Assembly: GCA_027578915.1 (NCBI GenBank)
Contig: JANBTT010000016.1
Span: 1 to 64,000, forward strand
DNA from: Coemansia sp. RSA 1200
Taxonomy: Eukaryota; Kickxellomycota; Kickxellomycetes; Kickxellales; Kickxellaceae
Length of the DNA: 64,000 nucleotides
Direction: 5' to 3'
Shown piece by piece: positions 18,314 through 26,478 of this stretch. Numbering within the stretch: position 1 is the stretch's first letter; every line of letters starts with the position of its first letter. The position numbers and the translations under genes are program-made. The notes below the pieces were generated by a model. It was not told the DNA's origin. It saw nothing but the letters and a program-made list of their open reading frames with translations, and did not search any database.

Positions 18314-20329
18314 ATGGATGACGAAGGACCTGCATTTATTTCGTTTAGTGGACTACCAGACGAGGATGTCCACGAGTTCGTGTCCAGTGTGGAGTCGTTG
18401 CGCAAGCATTTCAAATGGTCCAACCAAGTGGCATTTTGTTACGCCCGTACGATGCTCAAGGGCATAGCACGCAAAACAATCCAAACGGCAAAGCCAGCAC
18501 CAACAGCTACATCGGCCTCATCTACAAACAACGACAACGATAAAGGCGAGGCGCAGAAAGCAAGAACTCTGGGGGACGAGGCAATTGACCCAAACTCATG
18601 GCCCAACCTCAAGGCAGCCCTGACGTTTGAGTTCTCCGACCAGTACCAGCAGGACAGAGCACTTGTTCAGCTGCTTAACCTGAAGCAGCAGACAGGAGAA
18701 AGCAGCTCGGAATACGCGCAACGGTTTGTCAACGCCGTATCGACGCTTGTTGCTGCACATCCATTGGACTCCAAATTGCTTGCAGTGCATTTTGCTAACG
18801 GCTTGAGGAGCGAGAAGACGCGCTGGGAGCTTCTTTTGCGTCGCCTCGATACGATTGATAAGGCTGTTGCGTTTGTTGCTCCCGAGCACCTCTACAAGGT
18901 AGCCAAGCTGACGCCTCTGTTGTCCCCGCCTCCCACACATCCGCCTTCCGTTAACACTGTTGGAGAACTGTCACCCACCAGCGACTCGTCTAGCTCGTTT
19001 ACAGCTTCCACGGTAACAACAACACCGACAGCAGCAACTGGCTCTACCTCTTCTACTACTACTGCCAGTGGTGCCAATGGTGCTGCTGCTGCGGAGCCCA
19101 GAAAAACAGTAATAAAGACAGTATCGACTCCAGACGGTTCGTTTAATATTACTGCTATTGCTGCCGGAGGATGCCACACTGACGCCATCGACAAGGTGTA
19201 TTCCTACAACAGCGAAACGGACGATGATCTTCTTCTAGACAGTGGAGTCGGATCAGTCCGCGGGTACACAGCAAACGGGGCATCATTTTCGCTTGACGAT
19301 GACTTTGAGGGAGCCGGTAGTTTGCAGACGCCGATGCCGTATCCGGTCAACCAGGGCGGCATGATGGCTTCGGCAAACGATAACGGATTCTGGACTCCGC
19401 CAAGACTGCCTGACACCCAGCAGAGACGGCATCATCGTCAGAGCATGTCGACCTATGCACTCACTCATTCTGCATCGATATCCAATTTTTCTAACGCTAG
19501 ACCAGTGGTATCGAGCCACAACCACCATACTTGGACGCCAACCGCGGTAGCAGCCGCTGGTGTTGCAAGACACTCTCGCTCGATGACGCCCGTACAATCA
19601 TCATCATCGACATCATCGTATGCATTAGGCGGTCCTGGGTCTTATCTGGGCCATCATTCGCACCGGTATAATGGCGAGGACCACGATGACGAATATTCGT
19701 CGTATAACATGTACGACGCATCGGCAGCCAACGACGGGATGGTTCATCAGAGATTAGCGGGAGGAGGACTGGATGCTGGGAGCGAAACGGACGATGGATC
19801 AAGATCAGCAACAGAGCTGAACAACCTAGCAGACCAGTTGGAAAGTCTTTCGTCCATGCTGCGTGTGCAATCGGACTCTCGGCGGCGACGTCCGCGACTC
19901 TGCTACCGGTGCAGGCAAAAGGGCCATATTGCCGCGGAATGCCCGTTGCCGTCGGATGTTGTTGTGCCCAACCAGCAGATGCGCGAGAAGCTGGGTATCT
20001 TGCCATCGTCGCTGGCGGTGGTGCCCAGAGGCACGACAGCCATACAGCCAAAGGCTGCCGCTGTGGTTCCACCGTCCCCACAGCCATCGTCTGCGCCATC
20101 CTCGTCAATGACTTGGAGATCCGGCAATGTGGCTTTGCATGTCCCTAGTCACAGCAACAACAACGGCAACAACAACAATGGCGGCGGATCGCGTGCACAG
20201 GGGCAGTCTGGCAGCAGCAATAATAGGCGAGGCGGGAGTAGTGGTGGGTCTATGGGAAGATCCACCCGCAGATACACGCAGACACTCAACTGGAACGCCA
20301 AGCAGCAAACCCATGGAGCCGTGTCCTGA
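18314..20329 (+). CDS. Stand-alone Gag-like protein with CCHC zinc knuckle
   Basis: This is a 671-residue protein with a retrotransposon Gag/capsid-like region at about residues 95-200. That region shows PNLKAALTFEFSDQYQQ, then LLNLKQQTGESSSEYAQRF, LLAVHFANGLRSEKTRWELL. One CCHC zinc knuckle, CYRCRQKGHIAAEC, lies at about residues 530-543. The rest is Ser/Thr/Asn-rich and disordered, with His-rich stretches. No protease, reverse transcriptase, RNase H or integrase follows, and I see no flanking LTRs. The frame is intact and sits in a conserved gene block, so it is more likely a domesticated gene than a live element. An RNA-binding or capsid-forming role is an inference. Confidence 0.75.
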   Translation: MDDEGPAFISFSGLPDEDVHEFVSSVESLRKHFKWSNQVAFCYARTMLKGIARKTIQTAKPAPTATSASSTNNDNDKGEAQKARTLGDEAIDPNSWPNLKAALTFEFSDQYQQDRALVQLLNLKQQTGESSSEYAQRFVNAVSTLVAAHPLDSKLLAVHFANGLRSEKTRWELLLRRLDTIDKAVAFVAPEHLYKVAKLTPLLSPPPTHPPSVNTVGELSPTSDSSSSFTASTVTTTPTAATGSTSSTTTASGANGAAAAEPRKTVIKTVSTPDGSFNITAIAAGGCHTDAIDKVYSYNSETDDDLLLDSGVGSVRGYTANGASFSLDDDFEGAGSLQTPMPYPVNQGGMMASANDNGFWTPPRLPDTQQRRHHRQSMSTYALTHSASISNFSNARPVVSSHNHHTWTPTAVAAAGVARHSRSMTPVQSSSSTSSYALGGPGSYLGHHSHRYNGEDHDDEYSSYNMYDASAANDGMVHQRLAGGGLDAGSETDDGSRSATELNNLADQLESLSSMLRVQSDSRRRRPRLCYRCRQKGHIAAECPLPSDVVVPNQQMREKLGILPSSLAVVPRGTTAIQPKAAAVVPPSPQPSSAPSSSMTWRSGNVALHVPSHSNNNGNNNNGGGSRAQGQSGSSNNRRGGSSGGSMGRSTRRYTQTLNWNAKQQTHGAVS

Positions 20330-20947
20330 GCCCAATGGCCCCGTGGCTTACATCACAACATATCATTTATTTTTATATCAGTGACACCATCAAAGAGATA
20401 TGCATACGAAAAGCAAGAAAGAAAGTGTATAATGAATAAAGGCCCTCCGTTTTTAAATTGCGAGTTGCTGGTTGCGTCTACATAAAAAAGGTGATTGGCA
20501 AAAAAAGGCTTGTGCGTTTCTTTTTATGTTGACTTTCCCGCAAATTTGGAGCATCATGAGTGGGTGTGATACAAAACAACAAATGGCAAGACCACGGAGC
20601 TATCGAACCTTAAATTTGCCCCGAAAGTCCCCCCTTCGAGGAGGGGGTTTTTATCATTTGATTTCGAGGAAAAAAGAAACAAATAAAACCTCCTCTCCAC
20701 ATGCTTGCCATTTACAGATACAAAACAAACGGAAAGAAATGAATGCGTTGTCCCGTGCATCAATATAAAATAATAATATTTTGCTTTTCCCTTTCCTTCC
20801 GTTTGTTTTCCCCTCCCTTTTAATATCGTTCCGATTTCAGCACAACCTTGTCTTTTTTATATTCTCGTCATTATTATACTTATTTCCCTCTTCACTTGTT
20901 CTTTTATTGTGCCCGACATTCCATTATCCATCTATACAGTCAAGTAA
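20330..20947. other. Intergenic region with a hairpin/T-run
   Basis: This is the spacer between the Gag-like gene and the first SDR gene. It contains a perfect C5/G5 hairpin directly followed by five Ts (20630-20652) and a pyrimidine-rich promoter stretch from about 20785. No gene is seen. Confidence 0.5.
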
Positions 20948-21757
20948 ATGCAGATCAACGGCAAGGTTGCAGTTATCACGGGTGCAGCGCGGGGGTTCGG
21001 CAAGCGGCTTGCCGAGGTAATAGTCGACAAGGGAGGCTTTGTGGTAGTGGCCGACGTTCTGGAGGAGGAGGGGATCGAGACCGCACGCGAGCTCAATGGC
21101 AGAGCCGGGGTGGGCGGACGCAAGACGGTGGCAGTGTTCCATCGATGCGATGTGCGTGATCTAAACAGCATCGGCGGGCTTCTATCGGCTGCAGAGAGGG
21201 AGTTTGGGCGGATAGACATAATGGTCAACAACGCAGGGGTCGGCGGGACTGTTCCATGGACGGATGCGGATAACGGATCGGTGTCGCGCACAATCGATAT
21301 TAACATGAAGGCGCCGATCGAGGGCACACGCGTGGCGGTGAAGCATTTCATCGACTGTGGGCATTCCGGCTGCGTTGTCAATGTTGCGTCGATGATGGCG
21401 TTTTTCCCAGCCGAGTTCGGTCCCGTTTACGGCGCTACCAAGAGCGGTGTTGTCAACTTCACTGCTGCCTGCGCTACCCTGGCCCAGGTGAATCCGCCGA
21501 TCAGGGTCAATGCCGTGGCACCCAATTTTGCAGACACCGCGATGGTTAGAGATAGCGCGTTGGGTGCATCCACCTCGGTGCTCGGCGCCGGTGGTATCCT
21601 GACAGTTGATGAAGTTGTTGACCAGATGGTGCGGTGCATCGAGGACGAGTCGCTCAGTGGCGATACTATTAAGCTGCTGCCTGGCAAACCGCCGCTTGTG
21701 CACAAAGGCCGCAAGGCTGTGTCGTTGGGCGTCATCACCGGTACGCCAAAGCTCTAG
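20948..21757 (+). CDS. Short-chain dehydrogenase/reductase (classical SDR), copy 1
   Basis: This is a 269-residue NAD(P)-dependent oxidoreductase of the classical SDR fold. The cofactor loop TGAARGFG starts near residue 11, NNAG lies near residue 95, and the catalytic Ser/Tyr/Lys are in VNVASMMAF and VYGATKSG. The nearest general type I can name is 15-hydroxyprostaglandin-dehydrogenase-like. The substrate cannot be read from sequence. It shares start, length and many blocks with the next gene (22867-23658), so they are tandem paralogues. This copy is GC-rich at third positions while its partner is not. Confidence 0.9.
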   Translation: MQINGKVAVITGAARGFGKRLAEVIVDKGGFVVVADVLEEEGIETARELNGRAGVGGRKTVAVFHRCDVRDLNSIGGLLSAAEREFGRIDIMVNNAGVGGTVPWTDADNGSVSRTIDINMKAPIEGTRVAVKHFIDCGHSGCVVNVASMMAFFPAEFGPVYGATKSGVVNFTAACATLAQVNPPIRVNAVAPNFADTAMVRDSALGASTSVLGAGGILTVDEVVDQMVRCIEDESLSGDTIKLLPGKPPLVHKGRKAVSLGVITGTPKL

Positions 21758-22866
21758 ATTCAATAGCGGGGAGAGATCAAGATCTTTTAGTTTTTTTTCA
21801 TGATGTGACACTGATGTTTGAGGTAGAGAAATACATTCTAGCGACTAAAGGATGCTTCTTGAACGATCAAGGGAGAAGAAAGGAAACAACAAGAAAGAGA
21901 CATAAAAGAGGCTGGGAATGCAGCAACATCCGAACTTTTTTCTCATGAACTTTTGTCCCTTTGTTGGCTTGTTTATAAGTGTTTGATCAATTTAACAAGT
22001 AAATGGAACTATACGCCACTATTTTTTGGATGTGAACAAAAAAATATACTACTATATTTTTCCATATATCAGGATTCCAGCTCTATCCGTTAGTTCTCAG
22101 GAAATTCCCTCCTTCCCATGCAAACTAACAATGTTATTTTAGTCAAATGTCAAACACGCATATACTTTAAACAATAATAATACTTGGTTTGTAAAATGCG
22201 CTCTATCAGCACACAAAAGTAACCGGTGTATTAACAGAATAAAAATAAAAAATCGCTCTGCTAATAAAATCTTGTAGCATGGGTTATAGTCGTTTCTCAA
22301 GGCTTACTAAGCCTATAATTCCAGGAAAATAGCTTTTATGAAATATCCAATTCATACTATCTAAACCCAATCGTTAGTGGCATTATATATGCTATTGTTT
22401 ACTATCTCAATCCACATGAACCGTGGGAATGGACAACAATATACATTATCCTTGTCTAATATGAAGAGGTTTGACAAGTAAAACTTTCACATACCCTTTC
22501 ATTCTCCCTCCCCATGACTAACATGTATTTGTGTTTTAAAAAGTGTGGCTCGACAATTATTCAATTGTTTAGTTTTTTCTTTGGCTTTGGCTTGGCGTAT
22601 TCCAAGTGTTGTGAAAACAAGATAATAACTTTTTTTAGTACTCAATAATTTAGTTCTCATTATTGTTGTTCTGAGATTACAACAACAACAATAGAATAAC
22701 AATTCTTGTGAAAATATAACCTGAGTCATCTTTTTTGGATGTGCATTAGACAAATCTGAATATAAAAAGGAAAACTCTATTAACATCCTGCCGTTGAAAA
22801 AAGATATTACTTGCTTTTTGAATTATCTTTATTATTATTATTTTGCTTACTACATTTTTACTAAGA
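21758..22866. other. AT-rich spacer between SDR paralogues
   Basis: This is 1.1 kb of AT-rich DNA with no coding frame I can support. It marks the change from the GC-balanced block to the AT-rich 22-30 kb region. Confidence 0.5.
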
Positions 22867-23658
22867 ATGCAAACGTCAGGCAAGGTTGCTGTAGTCACCG
22901 GTGGTGCACGCGGAATAGGCAAACGCATAGTAGAGGTGCTTGTAGAAAAGGGCGCCAAGGTTGTCATTGGTGATGTCCTGGAGCAAGGAGAACAAGTGGC
23001 AGAGAAGCTGAATGACAAGATGGGCGACAAGGTTGCTGTTTTCCATACATGCAATGTCCGAAATCTCGACGAGATTGCAGAACTGCAGAACAGGGCGATT
23101 ACCGAGTTTGGTGCAATGGATATAGTGGTTAATAACGCTGGAATTGGTGGGTCGTATCTCTGGATTGATGAGAACTTTGAGTCCATTTCAAAGACTATTG
23201 ACATCAACCTCAAGGCCCCAATTGAAGGGACAAGACTGGCTGTCAAGTCGTTCTACAAGGCAAACCACCTAGGATGCGTGATTAACATATCGTCTATCCT
23301 TGGTATCCGTTACTCTGAGCTTACGGCTGTCTATGGGGCTACAAAGGCGGGAATTATTGCATTCACCGCTTCTGCAGCACCTTTGGCACAGGGCACGCCG
23401 CCAGTCCGTGTTAATTCGGTAGCCCCAGTCCATATAGAAACCAACATGACCAGCAACGAGGTTCCTGAATCGATTGACAAGCACTTGCGTAGCTTTGGTG
23501 TCAATACGGTAGATGGTGTCGCTTCCGAGGTTATTAGATGCATTGAGGACGAGACCCTCGCTGGAGACACCGTCGTGATGAACTCGAATTCCAATGGAAG
23601 TGTTCGTGAAGGACCGAAAGCCGAGTCATGTGGATTTATTGAGTACATCAAGGCTTGA
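22867..23658 (+). CDS. Short-chain dehydrogenase/reductase (classical SDR), copy 2
   Basis: The ATG at 22867 (MQTSGKVAVVTGG) lines up with the start of copy 1 (MQINGKVAVITGA). The product is 263 residues. It has the cofactor loop TGGARGIGKR, NNAGIGGSYLW, catalytic INISSILG and VYGATKAG, and a C-terminal SxxEVIRCIEDETLAGDT shared with copy 1. Synonymous positions are AT-rich, unlike copy 1. Intact family residues suggest both are active enzymes; their substrates may differ. An in-frame ATG eight codons further upstream is less likely because copy 1 lacks the extension. Confidence 0.9.
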   Translation: MQTSGKVAVVTGGARGIGKRIVEVLVEKGAKVVIGDVLEQGEQVAEKLNDKMGDKVAVFHTCNVRNLDEIAELQNRAITEFGAMDIVVNNAGIGGSYLWIDENFESISKTIDINLKAPIEGTRLAVKSFYKANHLGCVINISSILGIRYSELTAVYGATKAGIIAFTASAAPLAQGTPPVRVNSVAPVHIETNMTSNEVPESIDKHLRSFGVNTVDGVASEVIRCIEDETLAGDTVVMNSNSNGSVREGPKAESCGFIEYIKA

Positions 23659-23992
23659 AATTATTACAAATACACAATAGATCTTGTTACTTTCTAGCAA
23701 AGTAAAAGTTTTTAAACATTCATTTGCAACCGAGTATGTCTCATACCTGCAATAACTCATAGACTGAAAATGTCATTTTGGTTATACATTCGTATTGAAA
23801 AATAATAACGTTGTTTTGTCAAAGTAAAATGGCAATCTTGCATAAAACAATCAGTTACACTAGTTGCAATATATGATGTCCCAAAAATACTTTCATATTT
23901 GAAATGCAAAAAGCTAAAAAGAGGAATATGAACAAAAGTGCTTTCTATTTCCACGAGAAATGAAAAAAGGCTTGCAACTTATCCTAAAAAAA

Positions 23993-24463
23993 TTATTCAA
24001 GTGGAAGTTGTTCTTTTCTGATTTGTTCCTTCTCTTCTTCAGTAAAATCCTCCTCAATGCCAAAAATTTTGCGAATCTCATCGCTAGACTTGTTTCTAAT
24101 TATATTAGCAACTCTTTTGCAACTAAGATCAACCAAAGGCTTAATTAGCATGTAGTTAGCAGAGACCAGAATATTGAACAGCATACTGTGTTCGACATTA
24201 ATAAATTCCTTGTCCCAAGAGTCTATAGCAGCAGCGAGTCCAGGGGTATCATAATATTCATCAGCAGACGGCTTATCGTCTTTGTGGTGCTCACAATACT
24301 CGATAATCTTTTTCAAAGTTTCACCATCGACATTGGTTAGATGAAGAGGGTCATCACCTTCCTTGTGTTCTGCAAGAAAAGCTTCAACCAGCTCACTTTG
24401 GGCTGCAATCTTGTCGTCAACGACAAACTCCTGGTTATCAGATGTAATCAGTTTAATAGCCAT
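23993..24463 (-). CDS. SKP1-like SCF ubiquitin-ligase adaptor, divergent
   Basis: From the ATG at 24463 (MAIKLITSDNQEFVVDD) this is a 156-residue Skp1 homologue. The BTB/POZ-like N-terminal domain is followed by LKKIIEYCEHHKDD and WDKEFINVEHSMLFNILVSANYM. The C-terminal F-box-binding part has LVDLSCKRVANIIRNKSSDEIRKIFGIEEDFTEEE. Skp1 links F-box proteins to cullin in SCF ligases. The tail is odd: after EEEKEQIRKE it ends QLPLE instead of the usual NEWxxxx, so a near-invariant C-terminal Trp is missing. It lies at the edge of a repeat-rich AT region, so it may be an extra paralogue and not the main SKP1. Confidence 0.88.
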   Translation of the reverse strand: MAIKLITSDNQEFVVDDKIAAQSELVEAFLAEHKEGDDPLHLTNVDGETLKKIIEYCEHHKDDKPSADEYYDTPGLAAAIDSWDKEFINVEHSMLFNILVSANYMLIKPLVDLSCKRVANIIRNKSSDEIRKIFGIEEDFTEEEKEQIRKEQLPLE

Positions 24464-24812
24464 ACTTACTGTGAAAGAGCCGCTAAGTAGAATATGATTT
24501 ACGAGTTTAGCTTGAGAGATACAACCTATATCTGAAAAATGAAATAAAATAAAAAATACAAGAAAAGGAAAAAAGAGATAAGCCAAATCTTATCAACCAG
24601 ATATTCCTCTTTTTTCTGAGCAATAGCTAAAGTCACCTATTTTTATTAGAAAGAAGAGACAAGAAATATAAAGGAAGCGGATACATATCATTTGGTCAGC
24701 TGCTCTGTTCTCAAAATGCGGACAAATCTTTGAATTTCATTTCATTGTCTAGTTCTAAGAAATAATTAACATAATAAATCTACAATACATATTAAGAAGA
24801 AGAGACAGACCA

Positions 24813-25160
24813 ACAGTATTAGAACGTATTATTCACGATTTCTATGCTGCGCATAGCCACTCAAGCAACTCTTTTCAGGAAGGTTGGCTCAATGCTGGCA
24901 CCTCCTGGTTTCAGTTTGAACCAGGCGGAGCCAGTCAACCAGACAAGTTGACCATTGCTCTATCTTCTTTTCAAAACGTTGCTTTACAGTCTTTCCGAGA
25001 ACACATTTTCAACGCAGGCGGTCCAAACTGCCATCACTGCGTCTCCTTTTCATAAACCTTTTGTTTATTAGTATGATTCCAATCGGCAAAAAGCTGGGGC
25101 TCTGGATGTAGACTCAGCATACCCGATTGATAATAAATCAAATTTTTTGAAAAAAAAAAT
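24813..25160 (+). mobile_element. LINE 3' tail, copy A (5'-truncated)
   Basis: This 348-bp segment is nearly identical to 29905-30252 and ends in poly(A). It has an open frame reading ...HSSNSFQEGWLNAG... to NCHHCVSFS and a stop, then a 3' UTR with the small hairpin TTGAT-AATAA-ATCAA, which contains AATAAA, just before the A-run. I interpret it as the end of a non-LTR retrotransposon ORF2 plus 3' UTR. The element name is unknown. Its 3' flank begins with the 12-mer AATCTCGCTAAC, which also lies directly 5' of copy B. Confidence 0.75.
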
Positions 25161-25472
25161 CTCGCTAACACTAGATACAGTTATACTTCTCTACATACAT
25201 TGGGCACATCCATTTTTAATGCATTTAGAGGTTTAACGTCGAAGAAGAAAGCCAGATTTGGCATGGCAAGGGAGCGCCGATGGCAACACGATTATCGTTG
25301 ACATATAGGAAAAGAGCAGAAAAACAGAGCCAATAAAATATTAGCAGTGTTGCACCTGCGGATCAAGGGGAATCTGCTGGGCCTGATGCTGGAGGAGCGT
25401 AAAGAATCCCACACACACCCACGCTTGGATATAATCAAAGAACCGTGCCGGATCCATCATTTCATGCTCTGA
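25161..25472 (+). pseudogene. Coding relic with one in-frame stop
   Basis: One reading frame stays open for 46 codons, meets TGA at 25299-25301, and continues in the same frame for 56 more codons to TGA at 25470. Both halves have protein-like composition (for example GLTSKKKARFGMARERRW, then NLLGLMLEERKESHTHP). There is no ATG at the start, because the frame begins at the LINE-tail junction. I recognise no family. Another reading is that it is part of an exon of an unseen gene, or of an older element. Confidence 0.4.
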
Positions 25473-26478
25473 TGCTATGCAACCATTGATGCCTTTGCTT
25501 TCAAATGTTGAGACCGACAGGTGTCATCATTGATCACAAAGAAACGTGAATGTTCTCAAAGCAACATTCCATGTTCACGATTGCACCATCATTTCCGAAT
25601 ATTTTATTTACATATCCGCCTTGTTTCCATACGCGGCTAGTTGGATTTTATTCTTGCAAAATGTTGACTATTTAAAATGAGGAAAACACCGCCCCAGATG
25701 GTGAAGTGGTTTCTTTATCAGAATATTCTTCTCTTTTTCCTTTTAATTAACAGCTTTTATTAGAACTTCCTACGTGGATTACTCTACCACGTCGCAACGA
25801 CATGAAAAATGATTGACTGACAATGGTTTAGTTATTTAGAGACGAGGTTTGTGTTGGGGGACCAGATAAACTTATTCAACAGTAAATTATAACTTTTGCG
25901 TAACTGCAGTATGCCCCCAAAGTTGGGACCAGACTATCGTAGTCAAAAAGAAAATTCAGTCAGCAAGACGGTAGTCCGTTAGAAAATTGACTATATCATG
26001 ATAAACTTCTGATATTTATTAGAGCTTGAATTATGATATATGCGAGATAAATATTAGCATTTAGTTAAGTTTCGATGGTATAAAAGCAGCAGGTTGCGTT
26101 CACAATAATAAAAGGAGTAGCTGTAGTTCCATTTCAAAAAATCTTATAATTACAAAATTAGCACAGCATTAGAGGTGCTTAGCGGTAAGTTCTGACGATT
26201 GACTAACAGTCGTCTTTTTTCCATGGAAAATTCCTTTTCCACAGTGATCCTGAATTTGATTTCGAGGTGTGGCAGTTCCCGCTTGTTTTGGACTAAAAAA
26301 ATCAACAACGACTAACAGAAAAATAAAATAAAGTAAATAACCTCTTTTGCCTTGCAAGAAATTCTTTGTTGTTTCTAGTAGTCTTCATACCCTTTTTCTC
26401 AAAAAAAAAATTGTTGTTTTGTACTTTTTATTCGAATTCCATTCTTTGTAGCTGTCAGACACTAACAAAAGCACGAAG
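25473..26478. other. Intergenic region upstream of the FunK1 gene
   Basis: This is AT-rich sequence with no gene I can support. A TATA-like GGTATAAAAGC lies near 26078 and pyrimidine-rich DNA precedes the start codon at 26479. Confidence 0.45.

Noticed and set aside
18314..20329. Gag-like gene as part of an intact LTR retrotransposon
   Set aside because: No protease, reverse transcriptase or integrase follows within 600 bp and no direct terminal repeats flank it.
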